Below are positions 17,954 to 27,364 of a stretch of DNA of 64,000 nucleotides, piece after piece. The notes beneath the pieces were generated by a model. It was not told the origin of the DNA and searched no databases. It saw only the letters and a list, made by a program, of their open reading frames with translations. A program made the position numbers and the translations under genes. The stretch lies in assembly GCF_001458115.1 (NCBI RefSeq), contig NZ_CZRP01000013.1, positions 1 to 64,000 of the forward strand. Reading direction: 5' to 3'. The first letter of the stretch is position 1, and each line of letters starts with the position of its first letter. The stretch is from Gracilibacillus massiliensis (GTDB taxonomy: Bacteria > Bacillota > Bacilli > Bacillales > Amphibacillaceae).

Positions 17954-19118
17954 AAAACAAACAACACTAGCACACGGCGGCCAACATCAAGGTTACCATG
18001 AAGAAGCTACTGGTGCGGTTAACACACCGATATACTTGTCATCGACATTTCATCAAAAACAACTGAATGAATTAGGACCTTATGATTACACAAGATCAGG
18101 GAATCCTACCAGAACCCAATTGGAAAAAACAATCGCTTCTTTAGAAAATGGAACAGACGGTTTTGCCTTTTCATCTGGTATGGCTGCCATCTCATCTGCC
18201 TTTATGTTGTTACATTCAAATGAACATATCGTCATTTCAAAAGATGTTTACGGCGGTACCTTTCGATTTGTAACACAATTATTAAGTCAGTTTTCAATTA
18301 GTCATACCTTTGTCGATATGACGGATATTGATGAAGTAGCACGAGCTATTCAGAGTAACACTCGGGTTATCTATATGGAAACGCCCGCTAATCCTCTATT
18401 ACAAATTACAGATATTAGAGCTATTGTGGCGTTAGCCAAGGAAAACAACTGCTATACTTATCTAGATAATACCTTTATGACGCCATTACACCAGCAACCA
18501 TTAGACTTAGGAGTAGATATTGTGTTACATAGCGCAACTAAATTTCTTTCAGGTCATAGTGACATTGTAGCAGGATTAGCGGTAACAAAAGACAACAGTT
18601 TAGCAGAAAAGCTATCATTTGTGCAAAATACGTATGGTGCTGTGTTGAGTGTGCAAGATTGTTATCAATTGATACAAGGAATGAAAACGTTGGAACCCCG
18701 TTTCAGCAAAAGTACTAGGTCTGCCCAGCAAATTGCTGAACATTTATCAGACCATCCTGCAATCGAAAATATTTATTATCCAGGATTAGCGAGTCATCCA
18801 GGAGCAGATGTCCATGCTTCCCAATCCACGAGTCCAGGAGCTGTTTTGTCTTTTGAATTAAAGAAGGGTATAGATGTTCAACAATTTGCAAATGACATCA
18901 CTTTGCCGGTAATTGCTGTTAGTTTAGGGGCAGTAGAGTCGATTTTATCTTATCCGGCGACAATGTCACATGCTGCTATGCCAGTAGAAGAAAGAGAAGT
19001 GAGAGGGATCAGTGATCGTTTATTCCGACTTTCAGTTGGTATTGAAGACGTAGAAGATTTATTAGAAGACCTAGAAAACGCACTAAACCAAACCACCGCA
19101 GTGAATTTGTACACATAA
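17943..19118 (+). CDS. metC: Cystathionine beta-lyase
   Basis: PLP enzyme cleaving cystathionine to homocysteine, pyruvate and ammonia. 391 residues, of the same fold as MetI. Visible are YDYTRSGNPTRTQLE, FAFSSGMAAISSAF, the PLP lysine in HSATKFLSGHSDIVAG and a C-terminal ESILSYPATMSHAAMP. The assignment as lyase rests on the conserved metI-metC order of Bacillus. Translation is coupled to metI, and the S-box controls both. Confidence 0.93.
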   Translation: MTYKKQTTLAHGGQHQGYHEEATGAVNTPIYLSSTFHQKQLNELGPYDYTRSGNPTRTQLEKTIASLENGTDGFAFSSGMAAISSAFMLLHSNEHIVISKDVYGGTFRFVTQLLSQFSISHTFVDMTDIDEVARAIQSNTRVIYMETPANPLLQITDIRAIVALAKENNCYTYLDNTFMTPLHQQPLDLGVDIVLHSATKFLSGHSDIVAGLAVTKDNSLAEKLSFVQNTYGAVLSVQDCYQLIQGMKTLEPRFSKSTRSAQQIAEHLSDHPAIENIYYPGLASHPGADVHASQSTSPGAVLSFELKKGIDVQQFANDITLPVIAVSLGAVESILSYPATMSHAAMPVEEREVRGISDRLFRLSVGIEDVEDLLEDLENALNQTTAVNLYT

Positions 19119-19176
19119 AAAGAATGCTATGCAATAAAAAATGTAGTCATTATGACATGATTTGTGTGCTAAGAAA

Positions 19177-19306
19177 CCGCTTCGGCTTGTCCGCTTCCCT
19201 TTCCACGGTTTTTTCTCCTCAGCTAACTTTGGTAAGCAAAAACCGCTTACCAAAGTGGATCTTCGGAGAAAAACATCCCGTAGGAGTTGAAGCGGACGCC
19301 TACGCT
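19177..19306 (+). repeat. Hairpin repeat element, pair 4 left copy
   Basis: Outer arms GTCCGCTTC / GAAGCGGAC and inner stem ACTTTGGTAAGC / GCTTACCAAAGT both pair perfectly, and both differ from pairs 1 and 2. The whole 19119-19654 interval is repeat DNA with no supported gene. Confidence 0.9.
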
Positions 19307-19430
19307 AATTTGATATTCTACAAAGCTAGTATGAGGTAGCACTATGTTATTTCTCTCATGTGATAAATTCGTTGATTGGAGTAACAGCTCAAAATGCTAT
19401 CTGTCACAATAGTTGTAGAACAAATTTATT

Positions 19431-19560
19431 AGCGCAGGCCGCCCACTTTCACTCCTGTGGTAACTTTTTACCTGAAGATCCACTTTTACAAGCGATCTTT
19501 GCTTGAAAAAGTTAGCTGAAGGGAAAAATCCACGGAAAGGGAAGTGGGCAGCCGGAGCGG
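19431..19560 (-). repeat. Hairpin repeat element, pair 4 right copy (inverted)
   Basis: AGCGCAGGCCGCCCACTTTC to GCAGCCGGAGCGG. The inner stem ACTTTTACAAGC / GCTTGAAAAAGT is slightly imperfect. An adjoining TTGTAGAA matches an inverted TTCTACAA just right of the left copy. Confidence 0.87.
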
Positions 19561-19593
19561 GTGTTAACCAGTCTAAACTATTTCAAACTAATC

Positions 19594-19639
19594 ACACCGT
19601 TTATTGCGTAGTATTTATCTAATACGCATTAAACTGTGT
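19594..19639 (-). terminator. Imperfect hairpin after the nucleoside phosphorylase gene
   Basis: ACACCGTTTATTGCGTA / TACGCATTAAACTGTGT pair with two mismatches in 17 bp. It could end the minus-strand operon but lacks a good T-run. A related GCAGTAT...ATACGCAT segment flanks pair 1, so it may instead be the outer part of the repeat unit. Confidence 0.4.
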
Positions 19640-19654
19640 TGTCTAAACCTCTAG

Positions 19655-20368
19655 CTAATTTGTTAAGGCGTTTAGAGCAATGATAACAGCTTGGTCGATT
19701 GCTTGTTTCATTTGATCTGTGTGTGGATTGTAATCTTCAGCTAGGTCTGCATCTGCATATCCATCTATCGCAACGATTGCCCCAGCTTTTACTTGACGTA
19801 TACTCGCAATCGAATATAATGCAGCGATTTCCATTTCAACTGCCAAGACGCCGGCTTCTTGGTATTGTTGATGTGGAAAAGGTACAACGCCTTGATAAAA
19901 TACATCAAGTGTCAGTGTGATTCCTGAAAAGATTGGAAAGTTTACTTTTTCTGTTTGTTTTAACAGTTTATTGGTAACAGATAAATCTGCAATAGCCGGA
20001 AATCCCTCCGGCACAATTTGACTGGAAAAACCATCTGTTCTTACTGAGGCAGTGCTTATCACGAGACTCCCTGGCTTTACTGCTTTTTGATAAGAACCAG
20101 CCGTACCAACACGTATAATTTCTTCTACTCCGCCTTGTATGAGCTGTTCGAAACACACAGCAGCACCCGAAGCACCTACTCCATGACTTACAACCGCAAT
20201 ATATTCATTATTAAAGTAACCTACATAGGTGTAATACTCCCGATTCTGAGCTAACAATTTATTCTCTTCTAAGCTTTTAGCGATCAGTGTAGCACGATCA
20301 GGATCTCCACATACAATGACCTTCTTTGGCAATTGATCAGCTTCTACTTTAAGGTTAGATAAGTACAT
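19655..20368 (-). CDS. Nucleoside phosphorylase (PNP/UDP-1 family)
   Basis: 237-residue phosphorylase splitting a nucleoside with phosphate into base and ribose-1-phosphate. Signatures are VIVCGDPDRATLIAKSL, IRVGTAGSYQKAV and LAVEMEIAALYSIA. The glycine-rich and phosphate-binding parts are of the hexameric purine/uridine phosphorylase type. IDGYADAD has an aspartate where purine enzymes keep their general acid, but the purine/uridine choice remains open. The ATG at 20368 overlaps the upstream stop (TGATG), with GGAG 8 bases before. Last gene of the nupNOPQ-like operon, so it acts on imported nucleosides. Confidence 0.85.
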   Translation of the reverse strand: MYLSNLKVEADQLPKKVIVCGDPDRATLIAKSLEENKLLAQNREYYTYVGYFNNEYIAVVSHGVGASGAAVCFEQLIQGGVEEIIRVGTAGSYQKAVKPGSLVISTASVRTDGFSSQIVPEGFPAIADLSVTNKLLKQTEKVNFPIFSGITLTLDVFYQGVVPFPHQQYQEAGVLAVEMEIAALYSIASIRQVKAGAIVAIDGYADADLAEDYNPHTDQMKQAIDQAVIIALNALTN

Positions 20369-21030
20369 CAATCAAACTCCTTTTTTTGCCACTCATCTTC
20401 TGGCATATAGGCATCTTCGACAGAAAATCGCTCTTCCTTAAATGGATCACCATAATTATGAAAATCATTTCGTTCCCAAAAACCCTGTCGATCTTCTTTC
20501 ATAAATTCGATTCCACGGATCCATTTAACACTCTTCCAAAAATAGAGATGTGGCACAATAAGTCGGAAAGGATACCCATGTTGTGGTGTCAGTGGCTTAC
20601 CATCATAACTATGTGCAATTAATATATCATCTTTCAGTAAATCTTCTAATGGAATATTACTATCATAATCGTAATCGCCATAAACCATTACATATTTCGC
20701 TGTATCTTTCACACCAATTTCTTTCAAAAAGTCAGTGAATTTTACACCAGTAAAACTGTTATCAAACTTGGACCATCGTGTTACACAATGGATATCACGA
20801 ACAATCGTTGTTTGAGGCATCCTCATTAGATCTTCGTAATTAAATACTACTTCTTGCTCTACTTCACCAAAAACTTTTAACGACCACTTATCAAGATCAT
20901 ATTCAGGCACTTCACCTTCATGTAAAATCGGAAATTTCTTTGTTAGTGTTTGTCCAGGTGGCAGACGATCACCATATTTTTCATTTCTCGGTGGTACTTT
21001 CGCTTTTTTTAAACGATCTGCTTTTTTCAT
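20368..21030 (-). CDS. Sulfite oxidase-like molybdopterin protein (YuiH-type)
   Basis: 220-residue protein with the molybdopterin-binding domain of the sulfite oxidase family. The molybdenum-ligand cysteine is in IHCVTRWSKFDNSFTGVKF, followed by LIAHSYDGKPLTPQHGYPFRLIVPHLYFWKSVKW. No signal peptide and no haem or dimerisation domain, so it is a cytosolic minimal form. The electron acceptor and substrate are unknown. It overlaps the nucleoside phosphorylase by one base (TGATG) and follows nupQ by 18 bases, an unexpected place in a nucleoside-uptake operon. Confidence 0.88.
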   Translation of the reverse strand: MKKADRLKKAKVPPRNEKYGDRLPPGQTLTKKFPILHEGEVPEYDLDKWSLKVFGEVEQEVVFNYEDLMRMPQTTIVRDIHCVTRWSKFDNSFTGVKFTDFLKEIGVKDTAKYVMVYGDYDYDSNIPLEDLLKDDILIAHSYDGKPLTPQHGYPFRLIVPHLYFWKSVKWIRGIEFMKEDRQGFWERNDFHNYGDPFKEERFSVEDAYMPEDEWQKKEFD

Positions 21031-21048
21031 CTTGTTCCCCTCCTATTC

Positions 21049-21972
21049 TTATCTTGAACTTCCTTGGCTATTTTTCATTGCATTTAATTGGGTACGATCT
21101 TTAAATACAAACATCGCTAAAATCGTTATCACATATGGAAGCATTAAGGTAAAGTTTGTCGGTATATTTAACCCTTGAAATCTGATACTAATAGCTTCAG
21201 TGAATCCAAATAAACCGCTTGATAAAAACACTCCGATTGGATTAGATTGACCTAACATCGTAGCAACTAATGCAATAAAACCTCGACCGCCTGTCATATT
21301 TTCACTAAACATCGTTACTTGACCTAAAGAAAGTTGCACTCCTCCTAGAGCACATAGAATTCCAGAAATAATGACTGCTTGATATTGAATTTTTTTGATC
21401 TTAATTCCTTGGCTTTTGGCTGCTACAGGGTTTATTCCTACAGCATCAAAGTGAGATCCAAGCACACTTTTTTTCAAGAAAATATACATTGCTATCGTAA
21501 TTAAAATCCCCAAGTAAACGATGGGCGATTGACCTGATAAAAGATTACCTAGTAGTGGTATATCATCAATAACCGGAATTTTCCATGTCGGTAAACCTAC
21601 CATTTCGTTATTGTAATAGGCGCCTTGCACATCAAATATCGTTCTTAATGCAAAAGTTGTTACTCCAATTGAGAGAAAGTTTATAGCTATTCCAGTTACA
21701 ATCATATTTGCTTGCAGGTGAATCACCATATACCCAAATAATAAAGAAAATAGTATGGTACCAACAACTGCGATCAGAATGGAAAGCCAGATATTATTGG
21801 TAAATGCGTTAGCCGCTACACCTATAAAAGCACCCATTAACATTAAGCCATCCAGACCAACATTAAAAATGCCCACCCGAGCACATATTGCACCACCTAA
21901 TCCTGCTAATAAAAGAGGGGCCATCATTCGAAGTGTAGAATCTATTAAAGATAAATCAAATAAACTACTCAT
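21049..21972 (-). CDS. nupQ: Nucleoside ABC transporter permease (NupQ-like)
   Basis: 307-residue BPD_transp_2 permease with about 8 membrane segments. ALGGAICARVGIFNVGLDGLMLMGAF is the signature of the BmpA-linked nucleoside permeases. Its ATG follows the nupP stop with no gap. It pairs with NupP to form the membrane channel. The gene order nupN-nupO-nupP-nupQ equals the guanosine importer of B. subtilis. Confidence 0.9.
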   Translation of the reverse strand: MSSLFDLSLIDSTLRMMAPLLLAGLGGAICARVGIFNVGLDGLMLMGAFIGVAANAFTNNIWLSILIAVVGTILFSLLFGYMVIHLQANMIVTGIAINFLSIGVTTFALRTIFDVQGAYYNNEMVGLPTWKIPVIDDIPLLGNLLSGQSPIVYLGILITIAMYIFLKKSVLGSHFDAVGINPVAAKSQGIKIKKIQYQAVIISGILCALGGVQLSLGQVTMFSENMTGGRGFIALVATMLGQSNPIGVFLSSGLFGFTEAISIRFQGLNIPTNFTLMLPYVITILAMFVFKDRTQLNAMKNSQGSSR

Positions 21973-23028
21973 TTATTTTGCCCCCCTCTTTCTTTTCGAT
22001 TTGATAAATGCCAATGTAAACTTGGCAGAAATAAATAAGATAAGCACTGCTTGAATAATATCAGATATCGCATTAGGCACATCTGTATTTCTTTCAACCC
22101 CTAATGCACCTGTATCCAATGCAGCTAAAAAGATAGCAATGATAGCTGTACCAACGGGATTTGAGTTGGCTAACAAGGCGGCCATAAGTCCGGTCCATGC
22201 AAATTGAGGTGTTGTTAATGCCCCTTCTATAAAACGATAATGCATTCCCATTACTTCCACACTTCCACCTAGCCCGGCTAACATTCCACTTATTAACATA
22301 CTAATAAACATTACTTTCTTACGATTAATACCACCATATTGCGCGAAGAACATATTTTGTCCTAACATTCTTACTTCGTATCCAAAAGTTGTTCGCTTAA
22401 TAATAAAAGCAAGCAATATCGTGATAATAATCGCTAGCACAAAACCATAGTGTACATTCATACCTGTTAGTAATTTCGGAAGCTTACTAGCATCTTCTAC
22501 CATAACAGATTGTGCCACTCCACCTGAACTTGTTGTGTCACGGAATGGCTCACTTACTAAATACCCAGCAAAAAGAACCGCAATATAATTTAGTAACAAG
22601 GTAGAAATAAGCAAATTAATTTGAAATTTTTGTTCCATCCACCCAGCAAAAAATGATAATAAACCCGCAATCAGCATACCCGCTCCAATTGAAATGACTA
22701 AATTCAGAAATCCTTGAAAAGGTAAATATACAGTTACTATCGCTGTAGTGACGGCTCCCATAATAAGTTGCCCTTCAGCACCTAAATTGAAAAAACCAGC
22801 GCGAAAAGCAAAGGCGACACCTAAACCTGCTAATATGATTGGTATCGAACGTTCTAATGTATTTGATAAGAAATATAAGCTTCCAAATGCACCATCCCAC
22901 ATTTCACGGTACGTTAAAAAAACCGATTCCCCAGCTAATAGAATAGCAATCGTTCCTACAGCTAGTCCTACAAATATCGCGAAAACAGGTTGTATAATAT
23001 TTGAGATATGCCCTTTCATTTTACTCAT
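21973..23028 (-). CDS. nupP: Nucleoside ABC transporter permease (NupP-like)
   Basis: 351-residue permease with about 10 hydrophobic segments and the family motif ILAGLGVAFAFRAGFFNLGAEGQLIMGA. The ATG at 23028 with AGGTGG before it is chosen over a GTG three codons earlier. The start overlaps the last codons of nupO (ATGAGTAA), so translation is coupled. Confidence 0.9.
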   Translation of the reverse strand: MSKMKGHISNIIQPVFAIFVGLAVGTIAILLAGESVFLTYREMWDGAFGSLYFLSNTLERSIPIILAGLGVAFAFRAGFFNLGAEGQLIMGAVTTAIVTVYLPFQGFLNLVISIGAGMLIAGLLSFFAGWMEQKFQINLLISTLLLNYIAVLFAGYLVSEPFRDTTSSGGVAQSVMVEDASKLPKLLTGMNVHYGFVLAIIITILLAFIIKRTTFGYEVRMLGQNMFFAQYGGINRKKVMFISMLISGMLAGLGGSVEVMGMHYRFIEGALTTPQFAWTGLMAALLANSNPVGTAIIAIFLAALDTGALGVERNTDVPNAISDIIQAVLILFISAKFTLAFIKSKRKRGAK

Positions 23029-24520
23029 ATGTACCACCTGCCATCAGTAAGCTCAGTTTTTCTTCGCTTACATTTTCTCTGTCAAATTCACCAACCATTT
23101 TTCCTTCAAACATTACTAAGACACGATCAGATAATGCTAATATTTCTGATAATTCCGATGAAATAAGTAATACTGCATCACCATTGTTACGTTTCTCGAT
23201 GATTTGCTCATGAATAAACTCCATTGCACCAACATCAACTCCGCGAGTAGGCTCAGCTGCAAGTAGAAACGGTGTATCTTTTTGAATTTCTCGTGCGGCA
23301 ATTAATTTTTGTAAATTACCACCAGATAAATATTGTGCACTAATATTAATAGATGATGCTTTCACATCAAATCGCTTAATACTATTATTTGCGTATGATC
23401 GAATATTCTCTTTATTCAATATTCCTTTTTTACCTAAAGGAGATTTTCGATAATCTGTCATAATCAGATTATCGAGAATACTAGCTGATTTAGCTGCTCC
23501 CCACAAATAACGGTCCTCTGGAATATGAGATAATCCTCTATCTCTTATTTGTCGAACCGATTGATTGGTGACGTCATGATCATTTATACGAATCGTTCCA
23601 GCACTTGTTTTTACTAAACCAGTTATTGCTTGAATTAACTCAGATTGTCCATTACCAGATACTCCTGCAACACCTACAATTTCTCCTTGATGTACTTGAA
23701 ATGAAATGTTTTCAATAGAGGATTTATTTTTCGATTCATTCACATATACTTGGTTCACGTCTAATACTGCTTTACCAGTTGTAACTTTAGGCAGTTGTTT
23801 CTTTTGTAACGATCTTCCTACCATCAACCGGGACAATTCTTCTGTATCTGTTGATTCCTTTTTTAATGATCCAGTTACTTTTCCATCTCTTAGTACAGTT
23901 ATCCGATCGGCTACTTCCATGACTTCATTTAATTTGTGGGTAATCAGGATAATACTTTTTCCCAATTTAACTAACTCTCTTAAACTATTTAGTAAATCCT
24001 TCACTTCTAATGGTGTTAGAACCGCAGTAGGTTCATCTAAAATAATAATCTCTGCACCTTGGTATAATACTTTTAAAATTTCTACCCGTTGTTGGACACC
24101 AACAGGCGCATCTGATATTTTTTGATTAGGGTTTATTTCCATGCCAAATTTCTTAGCTAACTGTTCGACTTCCAGATTAGCTTTTTTTCGATCATAACGC
24201 CATTTTTTTCTTGGCTCATGATGAAAAACAACATTTTCAGCAATTGTGAAAGATGGAAACAACATAAAGTGTTGATGGACCATTCCAATTCCTAATCCAA
24301 TAGCATCATTGGGGCTTTGAATTTTTCTTTTTTTATCATGAACAAATATGTCGCCACTTGTTGGTTCTTCCATGCCGTACAACATTCTCATCAGTGTAGT
24401 TTTTCCGGCACCATTTTCACCGACAATCGCATGTATCTCTTGTTTTTTTAATGAAAAGTCAATCTGATCATTAGCCGTAAAGTCTCCATATTTTTTGGTA
24501 ATCCCACGAAGTTCTAACAA
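23021..24520 (-). CDS. nupO: Nucleoside ABC transporter ATP-binding protein (NupO-like)
   Basis: About 499 residues with two fused ABC domains, as in the RbsA/NupO class. The first has Walker A GENGAGKTT, Walker B region IIILDEPTAVL and an altered signature PVGVQQRVEIL. The second has GVSGNGQSE in the Walker A position and signature LSGGNLQKL. The reading frame is open to an ATG at 24577 that lacks a ribosome site. TTG at 24520, seven bases after GAAGG in GAAGGTGAGGAT and giving LLELRGITKKYG, fits the family start better. A hairpin separates it from nupN. Confidence 0.9.
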   Translation of the reverse strand: MLELRGITKKYGDFTANDQIDFSLKKQEIHAIVGENGAGKTTLMRMLYGMEEPTSGDIFVHDKKRKIQSPNDAIGLGIGMVHQHFMLFPSFTIAENVVFHHEPRKKWRYDRKKANLEVEQLAKKFGMEINPNQKISDAPVGVQQRVEILKVLYQGAEIIILDEPTAVLTPLEVKDLLNSLRELVKLGKSIILITHKLNEVMEVADRITVLRDGKVTGSLKKESTDTEELSRLMVGRSLQKKQLPKVTTGKAVLDVNQVYVNESKNKSSIENISFQVHQGEIVGVAGVSGNGQSELIQAITGLVKTSAGTIRINDHDVTNQSVRQIRDRGLSHIPEDRYLWGAAKSASILDNLIMTDYRKSPLGKKGILNKENIRSYANNSIKRFDVKASSINISAQYLSGGNLQKLIAAREIQKDTPFLLAAEPTRGVDVGAMEFIHEQIIEKRNNGDAVLLISSELSEILALSDRVLVMFEGKMVGEFDRENVSEEKLSLLMAGGTYE

Positions 24521-24589
24521 ATCCTCACCTTCTTTGCAAAGCATTATAAAGTCATTTTCGAAATATTTACTACCCATATGTAAAACAAT

Positions 24590-24611
24590 GGGCTGCTTGT
24601 AGAAGCAGCCC
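24590..24611 (-). terminator. Attenuating hairpin between nupN and nupO
   Basis: GGGCTGCTT / AAGCAGCCC with a 4-base loop, followed on the minus strand by ATTGTTTT. It lies just after the nupN stop. Such partial terminators let the binding protein outnumber the ATPase and permeases. Confidence 0.75.
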
Positions 24612-24618
24612 TATCATC

Positions 24619-25674
24619 TTATTGCTCAAGAGGATTCTTTACTTCAATCTCACCTGATATAATTTGATCTTTAATTTCAATAACTTGATCGATGGTATCC
24701 TGGCCGATAAAATCATTTAGAGGCGATTCAGAGTCAGCCGTAACATATGTTAACCCAACACCATCTTCAGCCAAACCAAATGATTGGACACCAGTAGAGA
24801 ATTCACCATTTCCATATTCTTTAACAAAATCATATGCAACTACATCTGTATTTTTAAGTTGTGACAAAACAACGTGCTCCGGATCTTCGACAGTACGGTC
24901 AATATCCTGACCAGACGTATAGAATCCAGCCTCCGCTGCTGCTTCAAAAACACCCAAGTCACTAACAGCTGCCGCTGCTGCTATAAAGTCTGCACCATTT
25001 GAGTTTTGTTGCAAGGCAATTTCTTTGGCTTTTGCAGGGTCTTCAAAACTACCAACATAGTTAACTAATACTTCTGCATTTTCATTAACTTGTGCGACAC
25101 CTTCTTGGAAACCAACGATATATTTATCTAATAACGCGATATCTTGCGCAGGAATAATCCCAACAGTATCTGTTTCTGTCGCAAGTCCCGCTGCAGCACC
25201 TAGTAAAAAGCTTGCCTCGTATTCTTTAAATTCAGCACTTTTAACATTCGGTAAGTCTACAATTGCATCAATAATAGCAAAATCTCGATCAGGATTAGCC
25301 TCTGCTACTGTAGTTAATGGATCAACCGCATCGAAAGTCGCAGTTAAAATCAAGTCGTACCCTTCAGCAACGGCCACTTCTAAATTTTGTTGTGTCTCTG
25401 TAGGGTCCGAAGACTCTATCACATTAATCTCCAAACCTGTTTCTTCTGCTGCTTGTTCAGCTCCATCAGCAATTTGTTGAAAAAATGGATTCACTCCAAT
25501 TTGATCTGTTAATACTACTGCAACTGATTTTGACTCTTCTGTAGATTCATTGTTTTCTGCATTACCTTCGTCATTTTCTCCATTACTTGACTCATCTTCA
25601 CTTTCTGTACCACATGCTACTAAAACGAAAGCTAACAATGCTGTTACAAGTAAAAACAATAGATTCTTTCTCAT
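24619..25674 (-). CDS. nupN: BMP-family nucleoside-binding lipoprotein (NupN-like)
   Basis: 351-residue extracellular solute-binding lipoprotein. A lipoprotein signal ending in the lipobox LVAC (Cys21) is followed by an acidic Glu/Asn/Ser linker and the BMP domain (VAVVLTDQIGVNPFFQQIADG, GIIPAQDIALLDKYIVGFQEG). It captures nucleosides outside the membrane for NupOPQ. It has its own promoter at 25737-25765. Confidence 0.92.
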   Translation of the reverse strand: MRKNLLFLLVTALLAFVLVACGTESEDESSNGENDEGNAENNESTEESKSVAVVLTDQIGVNPFFQQIADGAEQAAEETGLEINVIESSDPTETQQNLEVAVAEGYDLILTATFDAVDPLTTVAEANPDRDFAIIDAIVDLPNVKSAEFKEYEASFLLGAAAGLATETDTVGIIPAQDIALLDKYIVGFQEGVAQVNENAEVLVNYVGSFEDPAKAKEIALQQNSNGADFIAAAAAVSDLGVFEAAAEAGFYTSGQDIDRTVEDPEHVVLSQLKNTDVVAYDFVKEYGNGEFSTGVQSFGLAEDGVGLTYVTADSESPLNDFIGQDTIDQVIEIKDQIISGEIEVKNPLEQ

Positions 25675-25736
25675 TTTGTATATTCCCCCTTTTCATAACA
25701 TTATGATAGTGGTCTAATTTTATCATAACTACCGTG

Positions 25737-25765
25737 ATTATAATGAAGTTTTTAAATAAAATCAA
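25737..25765 (-). promoter_or_regulatory. sigma-A promoter of the nup operon
   Basis: Minus strand TTGATT, 17-base spacer, TATAAT, in the 115-base gap between the CoA-transferase gene and nupN. It implies nupNOPQ-yuiH-phosphorylase can be transcribed apart from the upstream genes. Confidence 0.75.
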
Positions 25766-25789
25766 TCAAATTTCGATATATTCTGACAA

Positions 25790-26512
25790 TTATATTTCTG
25801 CTGATCGGAAATCATCTGGATCAATTCTTTGCAATATTTGTAATTGTTCTCTTGTTGGGCTTTTTGTATACCGAACTTCATCATAAACAAGTGGAAATCC
25901 AGTCTGTTCTTGCACCTCTTCAATTGTGGTATGTGGGTGTATCGTATCTAATTCTAATTGGCCATTTTGAAAAACAAATACACATAATGGCGTAATGATT
26001 TTCCAGAGGTTACCCCTTGTCGTCACGAAGTCGACTTTTTCTAGGAAAGTTCGCGGGTCATGTTTGGTACGCCAAATGATTGCTTTTTTAGCGGTCGGAA
26101 TTAACACAGCACTTCCAGCACCACCAGGCAAACGTACTTTTGGTTTATCATAGTCTCCAATAACGGAAGCGTTGATATTCCCGTGCCTATCAAATTGGAC
26201 CCCGCCTAAAAATGCGACATCTAATTTTCCACGCATGGAAAGATCAAAGATTTCATCTAATCCGAAATTAGATTCCCCAGCTTCTACTAGATCAGCACCA
26301 GCAGAGGAGTAGGAGGCTTTTTTGATAGAGTCAGGATTGACTCCACCTGGAATATTTAAATGGACTAGATTTGGTGCATGTAAATGCCGTGCTAAATGCA
26401 TCGCCACCATTGGCATTTGCGATGAAACACCATGAAATACAGTCTCACCATCTTCGAGCATATCAGCAATCGCACAAGTCATTAAATCACTGATCCGATA
26501 ATTGTTTACCAA
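25790..26512 (-). CDS. CoA-transferase, beta subunit
   Basis: 240-residue subunit of a family I CoA-transferase, of the glutaconate/3-oxoadipate type. Visible are VFHGVSSQMPMVAMHLAR, LVEAGESNFGLDEIFDL, FLGGVQFDRHGNINASVIG and KVRLPGGAGSAVLIPTAKK. With the alpha subunit it would move CoA between an acyl-CoA and a carboxylate. The start is TTG at 26512 (AGGGGGAG before it), overlapping the alpha-subunit stop by 7 bases. The acyl substrate is unknown. The BMC next door suggests an acyl-CoA made there. Confidence 0.85.
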   Translation of the reverse strand: MVNNYRISDLMTCAIADMLEDGETVFHGVSSQMPMVAMHLARHLHAPNLVHLNIPGGVNPDSIKKASYSSAGADLVEAGESNFGLDEIFDLSMRGKLDVAFLGGVQFDRHGNINASVIGDYDKPKVRLPGGAGSAVLIPTAKKAIIWRTKHDPRTFLEKVDFVTTRGNLWKIITPLCVFVFQNGQLELDTIHPHTTIEEVQEQTGFPLVYDEVRYTKSPTREQLQILQRIDPDDFRSAEI

Positions 26513-27339
26513 CGGATACTCCCCCTTTCTGCAGCATAATCTAAATTATTATAACCCTCAATAAAGCTTTCAATTTCTTGTTTTTCCTTTAAAGACAAAA
26601 ACTTTCTTAATGCTTGATCATCCACATCATATTTCTGATGACAGGATGTCGGTTTTGCACCTTTTGGTACATGTACAACAGCGTCTACTAGAAATCCAGG
26701 GATAGCAATACGATCGCGCTGTTGTTTCATTTTATATTTGGACACAACCTGCTCTGTTGTAATAATGACTCTGTTTGCGGCCCGTGACATCAAAACATCC
26801 TCATATTTAGGCCCATAAATAACGGCATTGCCATCTTCATCAGATTCTTGTACATGGATGATGGCTACATCTGGAACAATTGCACGTACTAAAGTAACTG
26901 GCTCTTTTGTAAATGGGTCCTCTACTACTACAAAATAATCATTACGGTCGATCAAGTCTCCAAATTTCAAACCATTGACAGGCATAAACGGTACATTTGT
27001 GGATGCTGCCCTTAAGGCACTTATAACTGTATAACAAGCATGTTCATTCGTTTTGACTTTTCCAGATTGCACAGACTTCCGGTAATGTGGTGGTAATCCA
27101 TATACCGTTTCGTAACTAACAAATCCTGCATCAACCACTTTCACTGCATCAACCGCACATAATAAATCAATATCGTGAGCACCTGCTGTTTTTACTAGAC
27201 GCAAGCCGGATTTATGCTGGCGAGCCAGTTCTCTAACAAAAGCCATTGGTGCACGGTGTAAAACATTTCCTCCTAAAGCCAATGTCGACTGATCACTAAT
27301 ACTAGTGACAGCTGATTGTAAGGTTGTTATTTTTTTCAT
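26506..27339 (-). CDS. CoA-transferase, alpha subunit
   Basis: 277-residue partner subunit: LALGGNVLHRAPMAFVRELARQ, LVKTAGAHDIDLLCAVDAVKVV and VAIIHVQESDEDGNAVIYGP are typical of glutaconate/3-oxoadipate CoA-transferase alpha chains. GGAGGTGAG four bases before the ATG at 27339 fixes the start. The longer frame to 27378 has no ribosome site. It lies 25 bases after the CoA-disulfide-reductase-like gene. Confidence 0.85.
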   Translation of the reverse strand: MKKITTLQSAVTSISDQSTLALGGNVLHRAPMAFVRELARQHKSGLRLVKTAGAHDIDLLCAVDAVKVVDAGFVSYETVYGLPPHYRKSVQSGKVKTNEHACYTVISALRAASTNVPFMPVNGLKFGDLIDRNDYFVVVEDPFTKEPVTLVRAIVPDVAIIHVQESDEDGNAVIYGPKYEDVLMSRAANRVIITTEQVVSKYKMKQQRDRIAIPGFLVDAVVHVPKGAKPTSCHQKYDVDDQALRKFLSLKEKQEIESFIEGYNNLDYAAERGSIRW

Positions 27340-27364
27340 CTTGCTCACCTCCATTGCCTTTTGT

